The position numbers and the translations under genes were made by a program. Below, one piece after another: positions 33,128 to 45,211 of a stretch of 64,000 nt of DNA. The notes beneath the pieces are model-generated. The model was given only the letters and a program-made list of their open reading frames with translations, searched no databases and was not told the DNA's origin. How positions within the stretch are numbered: the first letter of the stretch is position 1; each line of letters begins with the position of its first letter. This stretch comes from Cytidiella melzeri (lineage: Eukaryota > Basidiomycota > Agaricomycetes > Polyporales > Irpicaceae), in NCBI GenBank assembly GCA_022592445.1, contig JABYQR010000181.1, forward strand, positions 24,984 through 88,983. Direction: 5' to 3'.

Positions 33128-35982
33128 ATGGAAACCTCAGGCGCAACTACAGTCGAGAATACAAGCACAGAGGACTCACCGATCACATCGCCTGAGTCAA
33201 CACGGAAGGAAGGCAATGACAACGACAAGCAGCGGAAGGATTGGAAGGAGTGGAAAGAGCAAAGAGAATGGGAAGAGTGGAAGCAACGCAAAGATAAGAG
33301 ACGTGACTCGAATCCCCGCCTTGAGCATTCACCATCTTCTCCAGTGTGTACGATGGTCTCTCTCAAATCAGCTGACTAACGATTGTCCACCCACAGATGG
33401 TAGCTGAGCCAGTGTCAGTTACCTTACCAGATCCACCTCAGGACGAATCGCACCATACCCCAGGGGAAGTCCGCACGCAATATGTACTTTCAGGTCGACC
33501 AACTGGCTGGGCTGCCATAGACAGGGTCATCCGTGATTACGACGAGGAGAAAGTGAGAGACTGCAAAGAGGACATCGACACTCTACTCGTATTCGTGCGT
33601 TTCTTCTAGATCTCTGCGCTTCTATTGCTTTTCAACCAACTTCGTTTAAGGCGGGTCTATTCTCCGCTGTGTTGACTGCATTCCTGATTGAGTCTTACCA
33701 AAACTTATTGGAGGACACAGCGAGCGATAGCCTTTCGGCGCAACGGCAGCTCGTTGCCCAGACTTCGAGTTATCAGCTACAGGGCAACCTCATCAATTCC
33801 ACCGCGGCTCATCCCACCCCTCCTGCTCCTTTTCAACCATCTTCCGTCGCCATTCGCGTCAACGTGCTCTGGTTCGCAAGCCTCCTTTTCGCTCTTACGA
33901 CCGCGTCTTTCGGCATCCTTGTCAAACAGTGGCTGCGTGAATACATGGCTGTCCAAAATCCCTCTCCACAAGCTCGCCTTCGTCTTCGTCACCTACGCTA
34001 TCCCGAACTGAGCAAATGGAAGATATTCGAAATTGCGGCATTTCTTCCGCTCTTGCTACAATTATCCCTTGCGCTTTTCTTCATCGGACTATGCGACTTC
34101 ACGGCGTCGGTTCATTCGAGTATAGGCTATACCACACTTCCCATCGTTATTGCCTGGGCGCTTTGCTTCATGACTGTGACTATACTCCCTCTATTCTTTC
34201 CTCGTTGTCCATACCGGACAACGTTACTGAAAGGTTTGGTTACTCCATTCCATCGGATCGTCGGCCGCCTAGCATCCCTTGCCGGTCACCACTACATTAC
34301 TCAACGATGGGATCGTATAAGCCAAGGATTCATACGAATGGCTAAGGAACGTTTGGAGAACGATGAGGTCAGCGTTGTGCAGCGCGAAGGGAAGGATCTG
34401 GAGATTCTTGCGGCCGCGGATGCAATTCAATCCAACGACGAGCTGTTGTCAACAGCCATTGCCGAGGCCGCAAGTCAAGTGAGGCTGGATTTTCAACAGC
34501 CTGACAGCATAGAGAGATTCCTCCGTACTATCCTGGCCAATCGCCTGATAATGCTTCCACCTGGCGACGAGTTTCTACCATCCCTAATTATCGACCTTCG
34601 TACCACTCTCTTATCCGCGAGGGCTCAGAGTGCATTCACAGACGTCGTCCTCCGTTATTGCACTAGTCAGCCGCTGGAGAAGCTCATCTGGCAGTCAGAT
34701 CGGTTCCTCCAATCCACCTTGGTCTTTGCGCTCATGCTGTCAATGTCCGGGTATCACATCAAAGAGGTACCACAACTGAGGAACGTTTTATCCTCTGACA
34801 AAATGACCTCTGAAATCGTATCTGTGTGCCGTATGCTCGTCTGGCCCAAGTCCAAACGTTCCGTTACCGTTCAACATCCCGATCAAGCGAACAGTCTCTT
34901 GAGGCGATATGTTCAAGTCAATTTACTCCACGGATTGGTCTCTGTACAATGTTGCTTGTGCCGCAGAGTGGAACCTTTGAAGCTCGTCAATGCAATTGTG
35001 CAGACAACGCAAATGTCAAGTTTGGAGCAAGATGAGGAGACCGATCGCGATAACATATCGTTGGAGTTTCGTACTGCACGGGCTACACGCTGGGTGGCTT
35101 CGTGGCCTTGGACAACCATGCCAATTGAAGTAGCAGCTTTGACTTTTGATTTTCTACGATGGCACCTCGGGCATGCCCTTGACGACTTCAACCCCGCCAA
35201 CAATGAGGTGAATGTTGCGGCGGTAGAGCTACTCGTCGCTATAATCGGCGCTCTGCGGCACATTCTGGGCTCAACTTTTGGAGAATCAGTCGTACATAAG
35301 ATGCTCAGCAAATCCGATTGCGAAGCAAACACTTTGGTGATCGCAGTTTGTCATGTACCCTCAGAAGGAGTAGTCCATTTGGCGAAGGAAGCTGTTATAC
35401 ATTGGCGGGTCTGGGATACTGGTTCGTTCCTCATTTTGTAGTATTGGTCCAAGACTGACCCCTGACGAACGTGCAGCCGGGGACGAGCGCATGTTAACGC
35501 TTTGGAAATCCGCCCTGGCCCTCCAGATTTCATCCCCAGTGCCGGAGTCCGACAACTTTATCAAGACCCTGAAGCTGTGTTTATTCTCTATGTGTCTTTC
35601 CGTCATAATGCGTAGGAAACCGATACTCCGGACCATGTGGACAGACCTCTTCGAGTTCTTTACGCAGCGCATTCAAGAATTCGATCAAATGACGCTGAAG
35701 AACTCGCCGCAGATGGACGAAATCGAAATCTCCGGGCTCGCGACAAGCTGCCTTGAGAGTATCCGCCAAGAAGAAATCTTGCGGAAATACCTAAATTCAT
35801 ACGATGTCGAGCTCAGACAGAGGGACTGCAGCGTTGGATGGGATAGCGAACAAAAGATGGTTGCGGGGTGGCGTACCCCACCGCTGCTGTCTCCCTATTC
35901 TGAACAGTTAATATTGACCCTCGAAAGGTTCGCGTTGCCGTCGTGGTACCAGCCAGTGGGAATTCCGGTCTGGTTGAGATAA
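33128..35982 (+). CDS. DUF6535 multi-pass membrane protein (copy A)
   Basis: Four exons: 33128-33343, 33397-33594, 33651-35421, 35477-35982, giving 896 residues. The N-terminus is short, acidic and then Trp/Lys/Glu-rich (KDWKEWKEQREWEEWKQRK). The DUF6535 region follows: a CKEDIDTLLVFAGLFSAVLTAF helix, then VLWFASLLFALTTASFGILVKQWLREY, the conserved SPQARLRLRHLR...LSKWKIFEIAAFLPLLLQLSLALFF, and further helices to FFPRCPYRTTLL (about residues 115-330). The remaining 550 residues are soluble and weakly conserved. DUF6535 proteins are an abundant basidiomycete-specific family of unknown function. All four exon boundaries match copy B at 56693-59860 in position. Confidence 0.9.
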
Positions 35983-36443
35983 TCATCAACTTTGTATATG
36001 GTGGCCTTGTGCGTTTTGTGTTCAACGTGATTATGTTGGTATTCAGCAATCAACTTTTTCTTTTCTTCTTCAATGGACAGGGTAAAGGCAGCCCTGCAGT
36101 CGGATGATACGGGTCGTTGAGAATACATACCATGGTGTCCCCCTACTTGCCGATATCTCAAAGAGAACACGTACGTATACCATTGCACGAACGGAACACG
36201 GCGGAAATGGGTCAATTTACTCCCTCGCATTGCTAGCTCAGGCTCAAAAACATCAACAATCAATCCAGCACGCGCATACAATCGACGGGTTTACAGCACA
36301 AGAAGACCAACAGTGGCACAGACATCATGATCCGTCAAAATCAAAGTGTGGTTCTCGAGAGGTGAGAGCTGTACTGAATATATACAATTCTGGTTTCTAA
36401 CCCTTGACTCGTGTCCTTTGAGAATTGCCATAGCATGACTTCT
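35983..36443. other. Convergent spacer
   Basis: About 460 bp between the DUF6535 gene and the senescence-domain gene, tail to tail. Nothing recognisable inside. Confidence 0.5.
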
Positions 36444-37975
36444 TCAAGCGACAGCGTCCTTCCACTCGCCATCATCATCCTGCCCTTCAATCGTAAATGT
36501 AGCCATCTCCTGAGCAGGCGGAAGAGCCGTCAGCCCGACAGCTCCTTTTGCCCCTCCGCTCGCTAACACCGCACCCGTCCCTACCTCCGCAATCTGTCCC
36601 ACAGCGCCTCCTGCATTACTTACACTCCCTATAAGATTCCCTCCCACGTCTCGAGTCTCCTTCCCGACTTCGTTCTGCACGACGTCGCCTACCGAAGTAG
36701 TCACCGCATCTTTGACCACATTCGCGCTGTTCCCGACGGACTGATACACATCTCTCATAGTACTCGCTGCTTCTTTGGTTTCTTCAGAAGGCGGACCGCC
36801 GGTGATGCGTTCAGAAAGGAAGGCACCGGCAGTGGATGCTGCGGAGGAGACGGCAGAGGAGACGGATTGGGCGGCGTTGTAGATTGTCGTAGAAGCTGAT
36901 GAGGCTGAGGCTGCAACAGAGTGGGTCGTTGCCGAATGAGTCAAAGGTGTTTCTGTAGGTGGGTTGTTCGCTAGGAACCTAGGAATGGAAATATTAGCCA
37001 AGTCTGTCTATGAGATGCGCAGGCAGGTAAGAGTTCGCACCCTGCTGTGGACTTGCGGATGGATGCGGCAACTACGACGGCCTCATCATTGATGCTACTA
37101 CTGAGCTCGTCGCTGGCAGCCAACACTCCCGTTTTGAGCAGCCCATGATCGATCAGTATCTGCTCGAACTTCTCTTGTGCGGCATCAGTCAAGCCATGTG
37201 ATTTGTCCGGCAGCGTTAACCTCACGTAGCTGTCCCCGAATATCAACAAAGCCGAGCATTTATCATAGCCAGGATTCACTCACCCCCCTGCAGGCAAACT
37301 CGCATCCTGAATCTCGGGCGTAAAGATATATACCCTTTCATCGTCTGCTACTGTTCCAAACGTAGTGGTTGGACGCAACGGGAACGCAGCGCCACCGACG
37401 GTCAGGACCAAGATAGTGTTGGGGTGGTGTTCTGGCTGATAGGGAGCGACGGTTACAAGAGTTAAATCACCCTTCGTTAGGTCGACTGTAGTCTTGCCCA
37501 GCACATGCGTAGCTGAAACCGATGGTATAGTGACAGAGCCCTGTGGCGGAGGATTTTCTCCTTCATCCAGCAGACCGTGGCTGATAAGGATCTTCTCGAA
37601 TTGCTCCTGCAGAATGCTGAACTCTGAGTTCGGTTCAGAAACGCCCTCTGGAAGCACGAGTTTCGCATATCTTAGGAGTCAAGTCAACTCAGCTTCTGGA
37701 GTATGTGTCGCGACTACTCACCCTAATACGCCTTCTCCAAGGTCAGGTTGGAAGACATATACCCTTTCATCTCCAGCAACGGTTCCAAACACTGTGTCAC
37801 TGTATATCGGAAACGCAGCGTGTGCGACGGTAAGCGTTAGAACCGGGGTTTTTCCATGCGAGCTTGTGGCTGAAGAAGATGGTGCAGCGACTGTGAGGTC
37901 GCCTTGAGCGAGCTCTACGGTTGTCTCGCCTACAACATGGTACGCGAATGTTTTAGGAATTGTTATGGTGGTCAT
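36444..37975 (-). CDS. Senescence/spartin-like domain protein with duplicated N-terminal module
   Basis: Four exons on the minus strand: 37722-37975, 37284-37670, 37041-37229, 36444-36978, giving 454 residues from MTTITIPKTF. Two similar modules of roughly 100 residues open the protein: VVGETTVELAQGDLTV...FGTVAGDERVYVFQP and VLGKTTVDLTKGDLTL...FGTVADDERVYIFTP. Each leads into a YAKLVLP or YVRLTLP strand, and the second is followed by EKFEQILIDHGLL. The last 240 residues match the senescence domain found in plant senescence proteins and spartin: repeated Ala/Ser/Gly segments (SAVSSAASTAGAFLSE, GGNLIGSVSNAGGAVG) that form amphipathic helices. Such proteins associate with lipid droplets or membranes. 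An upstream non-ATG extension is open but was not used. Confidence 0.75.
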
Positions 37976-38721
37976 CTGAACTGGCGAGGTTGTTTGGTCG
38001 TTGCCGTAGTCGCCTTCGTCGTCGTCTCCGATGTCGTTGTTGTAGTTCAAGCATCGCAGCGCTGTAATTGTTTTATACAGTACGCGCAGTGGCCAAGGAG
38101 TATCACGATGATGATGTCACTCACGGAAAGGCTCAAGACCCCGAAAGCTCTGCGGTAGCCGCTGGTATCCGGGGTCACAGTAAATGTTCTGAAAACCAGC
38201 TCGATGGTTGCGCACTACCTTGAACGTTGACGGCCAACTACCACAATCAACCTGAAAGCTCTACATCCACAACATGCATATTGAGAGTCCCTTGACAGAC
38301 CCTTGGAAGATACACTGGATGCAGTTCACGTTCGATTTCATCCTGCAGGACAAGATTCTGACTTTCCCCAGATCCGTACATCCAAGTGTGGCCAGCCTCA
38401 AGCTCACTGTGGCTTTGCCGATGTACTTATAAACAGGGCTTCAACTTTGCATAATGCAACGAACAACTTGTGCAAGTGCACCGGTCGAACAAGTTCGCAA
38501 GCAGCCACGGTACGTGCATTTTCCCAAGTTCTCGAGTTGTCTTCAATTGACGTATGGACCGCTGGTAGCAGACCAGAAACTACAGGCGATCGCTCTTCAA
38601 GCCTACGCCCCCTGGATCTTTTAGCGCTCTCCCTCTGTGAAAGAACGTGAATTCTGTGCGCGACTGGTATGAGTCCGGTTCTATGCGTCGTTGATATTCA
38701 TGCAATCTAAGGCGGGATCTA
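37976..38721. other. Intergenic, no gene recognised
   Basis: About 750 bp upstream of the senescence-domain gene. A plus-strand frame at 38303-38650 is open but has no recognisable feature. Confidence 0.45.
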
Positions 38722-39201
38722 ATGCAAAGCAACGAAAGCCCAATACAGAATAATCCAGGCATTGTAATCACCGCGAATTTACGGCCAAAACAACAATATC
38801 TGGCGCAATTCCAGACAGATGCTCACAATAACCTTGGTGCCATCATATCCTCGTGCAGGAAGGACCTAAAGCTCAACCAGGGCGCGAGAGTAGATATAGG
38901 AGAGATCAGCTGGCCTCCGAATGACCAGGGATTGGATTCGGCTTCGTCACATCAAGCTCACTCGAATAATGGGCTTTGGATTTGTACATTTTCCTCTTCA
39001 GATCTGGTGTTCGGAGACGCCCCTCTGACGCGAGTATTCTTTGCTAGGCTGGATCTATCCACCTCTACCCTAGACACGCTGACATGTTTGTCAGCGCATC
39101 CAATGCCGGCTGGCTGGCGACCGAGTCCAATATCGATACTGCACTCAGTCATCAATATTCCCAAGCTCTCTTCATTGGTTCCAAGCGGCTCATTGCTGTA
39201 A
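38722..39201 (+). CDS. Hypothetical protein, possibly a fragment
   Basis: An ATG-initiated frame of 159 residues (MQSNESPIQNNPG...). It has a GARVDIGEISWPPNDQG stretch and a strand-like segment (LWICTFSSSDLVFGD, TRVFFARLDLSTST) that look like a folded domain, but I know no family. It could continue by a frameshift or an intron into 39265-39472, where another open piece begins after a CACAG acceptor. There is no signal peptide or membrane helix. Low confidence. Confidence 0.3.
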   Translation: MQSNESPIQNNPGIVITANLRPKQQYLAQFQTDAHNNLGAIISSCRKDLKLNQGARVDIGEISWPPNDQGLDSASSHQAHSNNGLWICTFSSSDLVFGDAPLTRVFFARLDLSTSTLDTLTCLSAHPMPAGWRPSPISILHSVINIPKLSSLVPSGSLL

Positions 39202-42200
39202 GCGTTGAAGCCGAGGGGATGCGTCTCAATATAAACTACCCCTCAACGCTAACTCCTCTCCAACACAGACCCCGGTGTCTCACAATGCGCCACAGTCTCA
39301 CGCGACGCTTCTCTATCTTTGGCGTTATTTTATATCCGAGATGCTCTGCAATTGCCTGGCTTTGAGCATTTACCGCGCCAGATACAACGGACCGCAAGAC
39401 GATGGCCTAATTTTAGAAGTGGTCAAGGCGAGGTCTCAACTTTTGAGCCAGTGCTATCTTGTCGCTTGCTGACAACGATGTTACTTTAGAATGGCGTAGT
39501 GCTTTTCTTATCTAATAGGCACACTTCGATCATCTGAGGTACGCACACTAGCTATCGGATATTGTTGGACACACACTCACTACCCCCTCTCCTGTCTTTC
39601 TTTAATGTCTGACTCGACAAGTTGTATCGGTCCAAACATTAGGTCAAAACTATACTGATACAATGTGTCTTTCCTGATACGAGATATGGATTATATTGCC
39701 TAGTCACCCGCGAACATGCGACCAACGTTCGTCATTGTTTCAAGCTTCTCCCATTCCATCAGGGTGACCTAGCGAACGGATGCTATGTCCACCGCGCTAC
39801 GGTCCAACTCAATAGCAAAACCGCAGCGATAGCCAAACCTCGTGTTCGCCGCTACGTACACCATTCAGCCACACATCCCCGCCATACATGGTTGCTTCGG
39901 TGTTTTTACCGAGGAACATAGATTCGCAGTGAATCGGTGTCACACGCAATTGCTACGGTGGGTACTCAATTCACATCTCCTATACCAGTTTCAAATTACT
40001 CGAGTTATAGCGTTCTGACAAAACGATACACCATCTAGTCGTTCTGCGCGTACCGCACAGCTGCTGATATCAGTTCCATTCAGCGTTGCGGTCTGACGCT
40101 GACAGGTCGCGTAAACTCCCCACTTCATGCACGACGATCTTCTCGTAAAAAACGGGTTCTTTCCAGAAAACACATTACTCACGGGTGCTCACTGTCAACA
40201 CGTAAGTGGGTCCTGTCACCTTTGAACCCTTCTCTCGACTTCCGATTGCTATTGAACGGACTCGACGTAACCTGCATGCATGGAAATCCCTGTCGAGATC
40301 ACCGTTTTCCTGGGTTTCTTCCCTGCTGCGGTGCCTTACCTTCCCTTCATGCTGTCCACGCTGACCCAAATTCGACCGCCAAAACCGTTGAGCCAGTACT
40401 GAAATGTGGAAGTGTTCGATTCCACGTTCCGCCGATCCAAAAGATGAACAAATCCTCGAACTACAGCGTCTCTCTTCCTCAAGCTCTGTCTTTCTCAACG
40501 GACAGTCTTCATCTTCCAGGAAAACTAGGAAAATAAGAATAACGACCTCGATGTGAGAATGTGCGGTCCTTTGCTGGTTATATTGCCCCATCGGAGGTAC
40601 ACATACCAAACTCCTTCCTCGCAGAACTCTAACGCGTCTCCACCCCATCCCTCCCTCCCCCCAAACTCAACATCCTTCGCACCCCTCGTCATTTCCACAT
40701 CAATTGATTGTTTCGGTACAACGGGCTTCTGATAACCCTGTGCATTTAAACGAACTTTGCTTACAACCGTCAACTCCAATATTCGTGCGCGTTCCTCGGG
40801 ACGTCACACATCCCAAATCCGCAGTTTACTCGTCGTGGGCGGAGCGAGCAAATTCCAGCGCTTCACACGAGTCACAGTTTTCCTGGTCGGTGTACTAGCA
40901 GGCCTACCACGAAAAACCTCGAAGAACCAATCCCTTCGAAGAGGGAGTTTAGTGCCGTAATGCATACCGTGACACTGATCCCTCCTCGCTCCCTCGGAAG
41001 CAACCCTCAAAACAAAACAAAAAACCCCCTCCGGTGGTAAGTCCAACAAAACTCACACTTCATTCGCATAGGGGACAGAGGTAAGTCTTCTTCTTTACGC
41101 TTGGCATTTTTCCACGATCCTTTTTCTCTCTTTCGTTATTTCTCTCAGCCGTTCAAACTCAACGATCCCCTGACCCACGCGTCAAACCCCGTCGAGCGGA
41201 ACGCACGCGGACCGTAGATATTCAAACGGAGCGAGAAAAACATGTTCTTTGTCTCGCAAGAAAACTCACCATACTTATGCTGCATATGACTCGCAAGGAA
41301 CTCAATCATCATGCATCATGCATCATCCAATCCCCTTCTCACAAGAAAAAAAAAAGGGCGGGGGCTATCATAATCCGAGAACTCTTTCTCTTTCTCATCC
41401 AAACCAAACCTTCCACCTCTCCCTTCTCCTCCCTCCCCACCAGCCTGGTAAGTTCGAGTTCATCGAGACATCGAACCATCCTAGAATACATACATACCAG
41501 TCAGTGTTAGTCAGCGGAAAACCTTCTCAAGGTTCACGTATAGTAGTATCACATGGAGGGTGAGGCGGTGGGGGGTACTGGCTACACAGTAATGTTCCCA
41601 GTGCTACCCCTACACTCATCTCTGTGCGTGCCCAACGTTCCTTCTTTACAAAGAAGGTTACCCTTGATCGCCTTGCATAACGATTCGGACGCCGCGAACA
41701 CCTTTTTTTTATATCTTTCTTTCTGTTTGTAGAATAGAGGTAGTGGGTAAACCGGAGTTTGGAATTCTAAAGTGATCATGATGAAACCGCTTTGCCCATG
41801 GCAGATGTTCAACACGGCGGTGAGACGGTTATTGTTATTAAGATTAAGAGGGGGTGAGATATGTTTACGTTTACATGCTTATATGTATGTATATATGTAT
41901 ATGTACAAAGTAACGATTCTGCTTCAACACAAGGGGGAGGGGTAAATTTTGTGATTTGTGTTTTTGTTTTGTGTTTGTAGTAAAACCCGGAAACGTCAAC
42001 GGTCGAATCGTTCAAACCAAAAAACGTAGCACCAAAAGCGCGAGACGAAGAAGCAGAATGAGGAGGAGGGATAGCACATGCATGTTGAGGAACACAGAAA
42101 AAAAAAACACAAATGGGTGGGTGGGGGGCAAGGCATAGTAGTATATAACGACTCCAGTTATGGTTCAGTACTAGCAGAACGACAACGACAACGACATCGA

Positions 42201-42409
42201 TAGCGGGTAACCCAAGCCCGGCGCGATGAGAGACATGTACATGCGAAGAATGTTTCGAGGGTAGAAGCAAAAAAAAAACAAAAAAACAAAAAAAAAGTCA
42301 AGGAAATTTGATGGACGTACGCAAGAAGCCCGGAAATCCGTGCCGGCAAAGTATTACTACGAAAGCAGAAGAAGAAGGAGGAAAAGGAGGACAGGAGGAA
42401 AGGGGGAAC
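39202..42409. other. Gene-poor stretch with low-complexity tracts
   Basis: About 3.2 kb with no recognisable gene. From 41,300 the DNA is rich in short poly-A and poly-T/C tracts (41345-41356; 42269-42297) and a TATG/TATA alternating run near 41885. The right part is probably the 3' untranslated end of the Zn2Cys6 gene. Confidence 0.5.
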
Positions 42410-44325
42410 TTATCGTTGCAGCAGCTGCTGCTGCATCGAAGCCATCTGCCTTTCCAACCGTGACCGCACCACCACACGACGAGCCTCTCGAACATCCCCC
42501 TCACTGGCACGAGCGGCGTCCCTCGTAGTACCCTCCGAAAGCGAAGGCGAAGGGGGCCCCGAGGGAGAGTGGTGCGGTGACTGGGGCTGAACGTTGTTAA
42601 CCACCACCGCCAAAACCTCCCCTCCTCCTCCAGACGAACCCTCGCCGTTTGCGTTTGCGTTTGCGTTCCCGTTATCGTTCCCGTAAAGTCTGGCGTTCAC
42701 TCGCGCCATGCGCGAAATCCGTTTATGCTGGCCCCGTCGGCATTCCTTTGGGAACACGCAATCTAGGTCACGTCTTCTACATTGGCTAAACAGATCAAAA
42801 AAAAAGGGGGAGGGGGAGAGGAGGGAAGGGGGTAAAGGATGATAACAAACTGAATTAGCAAAACGAAACGGTACTAAAGATAGATAAAAGCAATATAAGA
42901 GAAAAAGAACAAGAAGAATGGCGACGTCACCATGTACATACTTGCATCGACGGTCTTCATCAGTCGGAGAGGGGTGTCCGCACGCAATCTTGCGTTCACG
43001 GCAGAACAGGCAAGCCATGATTGGTTTCTTCTTGGGTTCGCGCGGCAAGTTGACAGAGAGCTTGATGACGCTTTCGCCTGGGCGTCCGGTCGACTCGGTT
43101 TGGATGATGTCTTCAGACGACTTTGGAGGAGGGGTGCAAGTGAGCGGCGAGCTCGGCTTGACGGGGTGTTTCGAGTGCGGCGTCGATCCGCGTGGGGTCT
43201 TTGCATGGGAAACAACAGCTTGCGGTGGTGGCGGTGGAGGAGGATGTGGAAGAGGATGAGGAAGAGGAGCCGACGACAAAGCACCGATGCCGCGTGGATC
43301 ACCTTCGTGGTCACTGGGGCCTAGACGCAACATGTGTGAACTAGCGCCAGCGTCAGATGCGACTGAACTGGTGGGTAACGAGTTGGCGTCTGGAATCTTG
43401 TTGTGTGGCCGGTTGAGACGCGGGCGCTGTTGTTGTTCTTCTATCGGCGTTATTGCTTCCGCGAGGGTGTAGCTGCGTGAGTTCAGGAAAGGGGGATGCT
43501 CGGTAGATATGCAGAGGGTGTGAAAGTCGGTGCTCGCAGAGGGCTCGTAAGGCTCCTCGACTCTAGGAGAGGTGGGGTGCGCCGTGTAGTCCTCCTGCTG
43601 CCCGGGGCACAAGTGTGAGCAAAGCGGTGGATGCTTGGAGGATGCAACGAGTGGGCTTACCGAGGGGTATTCATCTCTGATAATACTACCTAGGCCTAGA
43701 GACACCATGTGTCCGTTAAAGTAGCCCACCTCGGTATCGGGCTCGTGATCTGCGTAAGGAGGAGAGGTCGGGTCCACTGTTGATTCGTACGGCGACGCCG
43801 CAGGGTATTCTTCGCACCCATAAGCAGGGAAACCTTTTTGTTTGGAGGAGGAAAGAACGGCTGTCGGCGTTGATAACTCTCAGCAGAAGAAGAACCAAGC
43901 TCACCGTCGTCGTCACTCATCACCTCACCAAACAGCTGACGGGCTTGGAACACGTCGTCGTAACCGTCTTCCTCAGCACCAAACGAGTGGTCTTCCGGGG
44001 GAGACGACGCGCTTCCGTACGTGGTCGCGGGACTGGGTTCTTGTGGCATGACTTCTTTGACCAGGAAACTACGCCCTCGGCGGGGAGTGCAGTATCGTGC
44101 AGGGGCCTGCTCGACCAACGCACACGCGAGGCTCGACGAACTTGGTAGAGACGGAGCTGAGGAGACATAGCTGTTGTTGTAGCACGCGTAAGAAGGGTAC
44201 GCTTGGGGTGGTAGCCCCGACTCGGAGGCGTAAAGCTGTTGTGGAGGGTATTCGGAGTGGTGGTGGTACTCGGGATAAGGATATTGTGGGTGCAGGTTGT
44301 AGTATGGGTGCTGTGGCGTATACAT
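42410..44325 (-). CDS. Zn2Cys6 binuclear cluster protein, probable transcription factor
   Basis: Exons on the minus strand: 43905-44325, 43661-43860, 42942-43597, 42410-42785, giving 550 residues from MYTPQHPYYNLHPQ. The 63-nt intron 43598-43660 has good sites but is also open in frame, so a 571-residue form is possible. The first 350 residues are Pro, Ser, Tyr and His-rich and disordered. The zinc cluster sits near residue 400: ACLFCRERKIACG, then CNQCRRRDLDC, a C-x2-C-x6-C ... C-x2-C-x6-C pattern preceded by basic KKKP. A 156-nt intron interrupts it exactly between the two halves; it is divisible by three, but if read through it would break the second half. The end is a Gln-rich coiled piece (RLERQMASMQQQLLQR). 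It should bind DNA in the nucleus; targets unknown. Confidence 0.88.
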
Positions 44326-45211
44326 CTTTTGGTACGAGGTAAGAAATTATGGAATCAAAGATTCGCGGAAGCAAATGTTAATGGTTTTGTAGCAGCCCGA
44401 GGTGCAGTGAAGGGGAGAGCGAGGAGGTGGAGGGTTCTGAGAGAGGGCACTAAATAGGATGGGCCAAGGTTGTGGCTGTATATGGTTAAGCAGGAAGGAA
44501 CGCGAGCTGGGAGATCTGTCGAGATGCCTATTCCAGGCGGCTATCCTTCGTGTCTTCGGCCCACTCGCCCGCTCACTTGAGAAACAGAGAAACAGAGAAA
44601 ATAGCAGTGACTTGGTGTCAGGGCCACTAGCCGGATCCCAGACCGTCACCTGCCCACCAGCAGCTGCATCGCGTTTTTCTGTCCCCCCCTTCAAATTCGG
44701 CAACTGTCGCACTCTGCTAGTTGCAACGTCTTGTAGAAACCCAGGAACTCTGTTTCTTTTTCACCGCACTATCACAACTCTATCATCCTGCATTTCTGCG
44801 CGTGCCCAGCGAGTCACATCACATGCAAGCCATTGCAGGATTTATGGGGATCGGAAACGTCGGCCAGGAGTTGTATAACGCCCGATGGTACAGAAACAGC
44901 CCTGAACCACGCCGCACGATTCAGACGTTCCACCCGGCTGTAGTCGACTTTGGTATCTCCATCCTGCGTAGTACATGTCCCGCCCGAACGCTCGACGACT
45001 GAGAACTCACTCTGAGAGTCGTTGAGGACATACGATCGAGCGTACAACCAATCGCTTATCTACGCGCTTCATTGATATTGCCCGCCCTAGACCAGTCCTC
45101 CAACCGAACTGCAACGATCTGATTGTTTCGCAGCATAAACAAATGTTACACGATACACTAAGCTTGTCTGAACAGCACTCGCGTACATTGGATGCACACC
45201 ACAAACCCAAC
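44326..45211. other. Intergenic, promoter of the Zn2Cys6 gene
   Basis: About 890 bp. The left part is the upstream region of the leftward Zn2Cys6 gene; the right part should include the 3' end of the hydratase gene. No other gene recognised. Confidence 0.5.

Noticed and set aside
40380..40440. Possible tRNA T-arm (TTCGATTCC)
   Set aside because: No matching acceptor or anticodon arms upstream. I found no convincing tRNA, rRNA or CRISPR array in the window.
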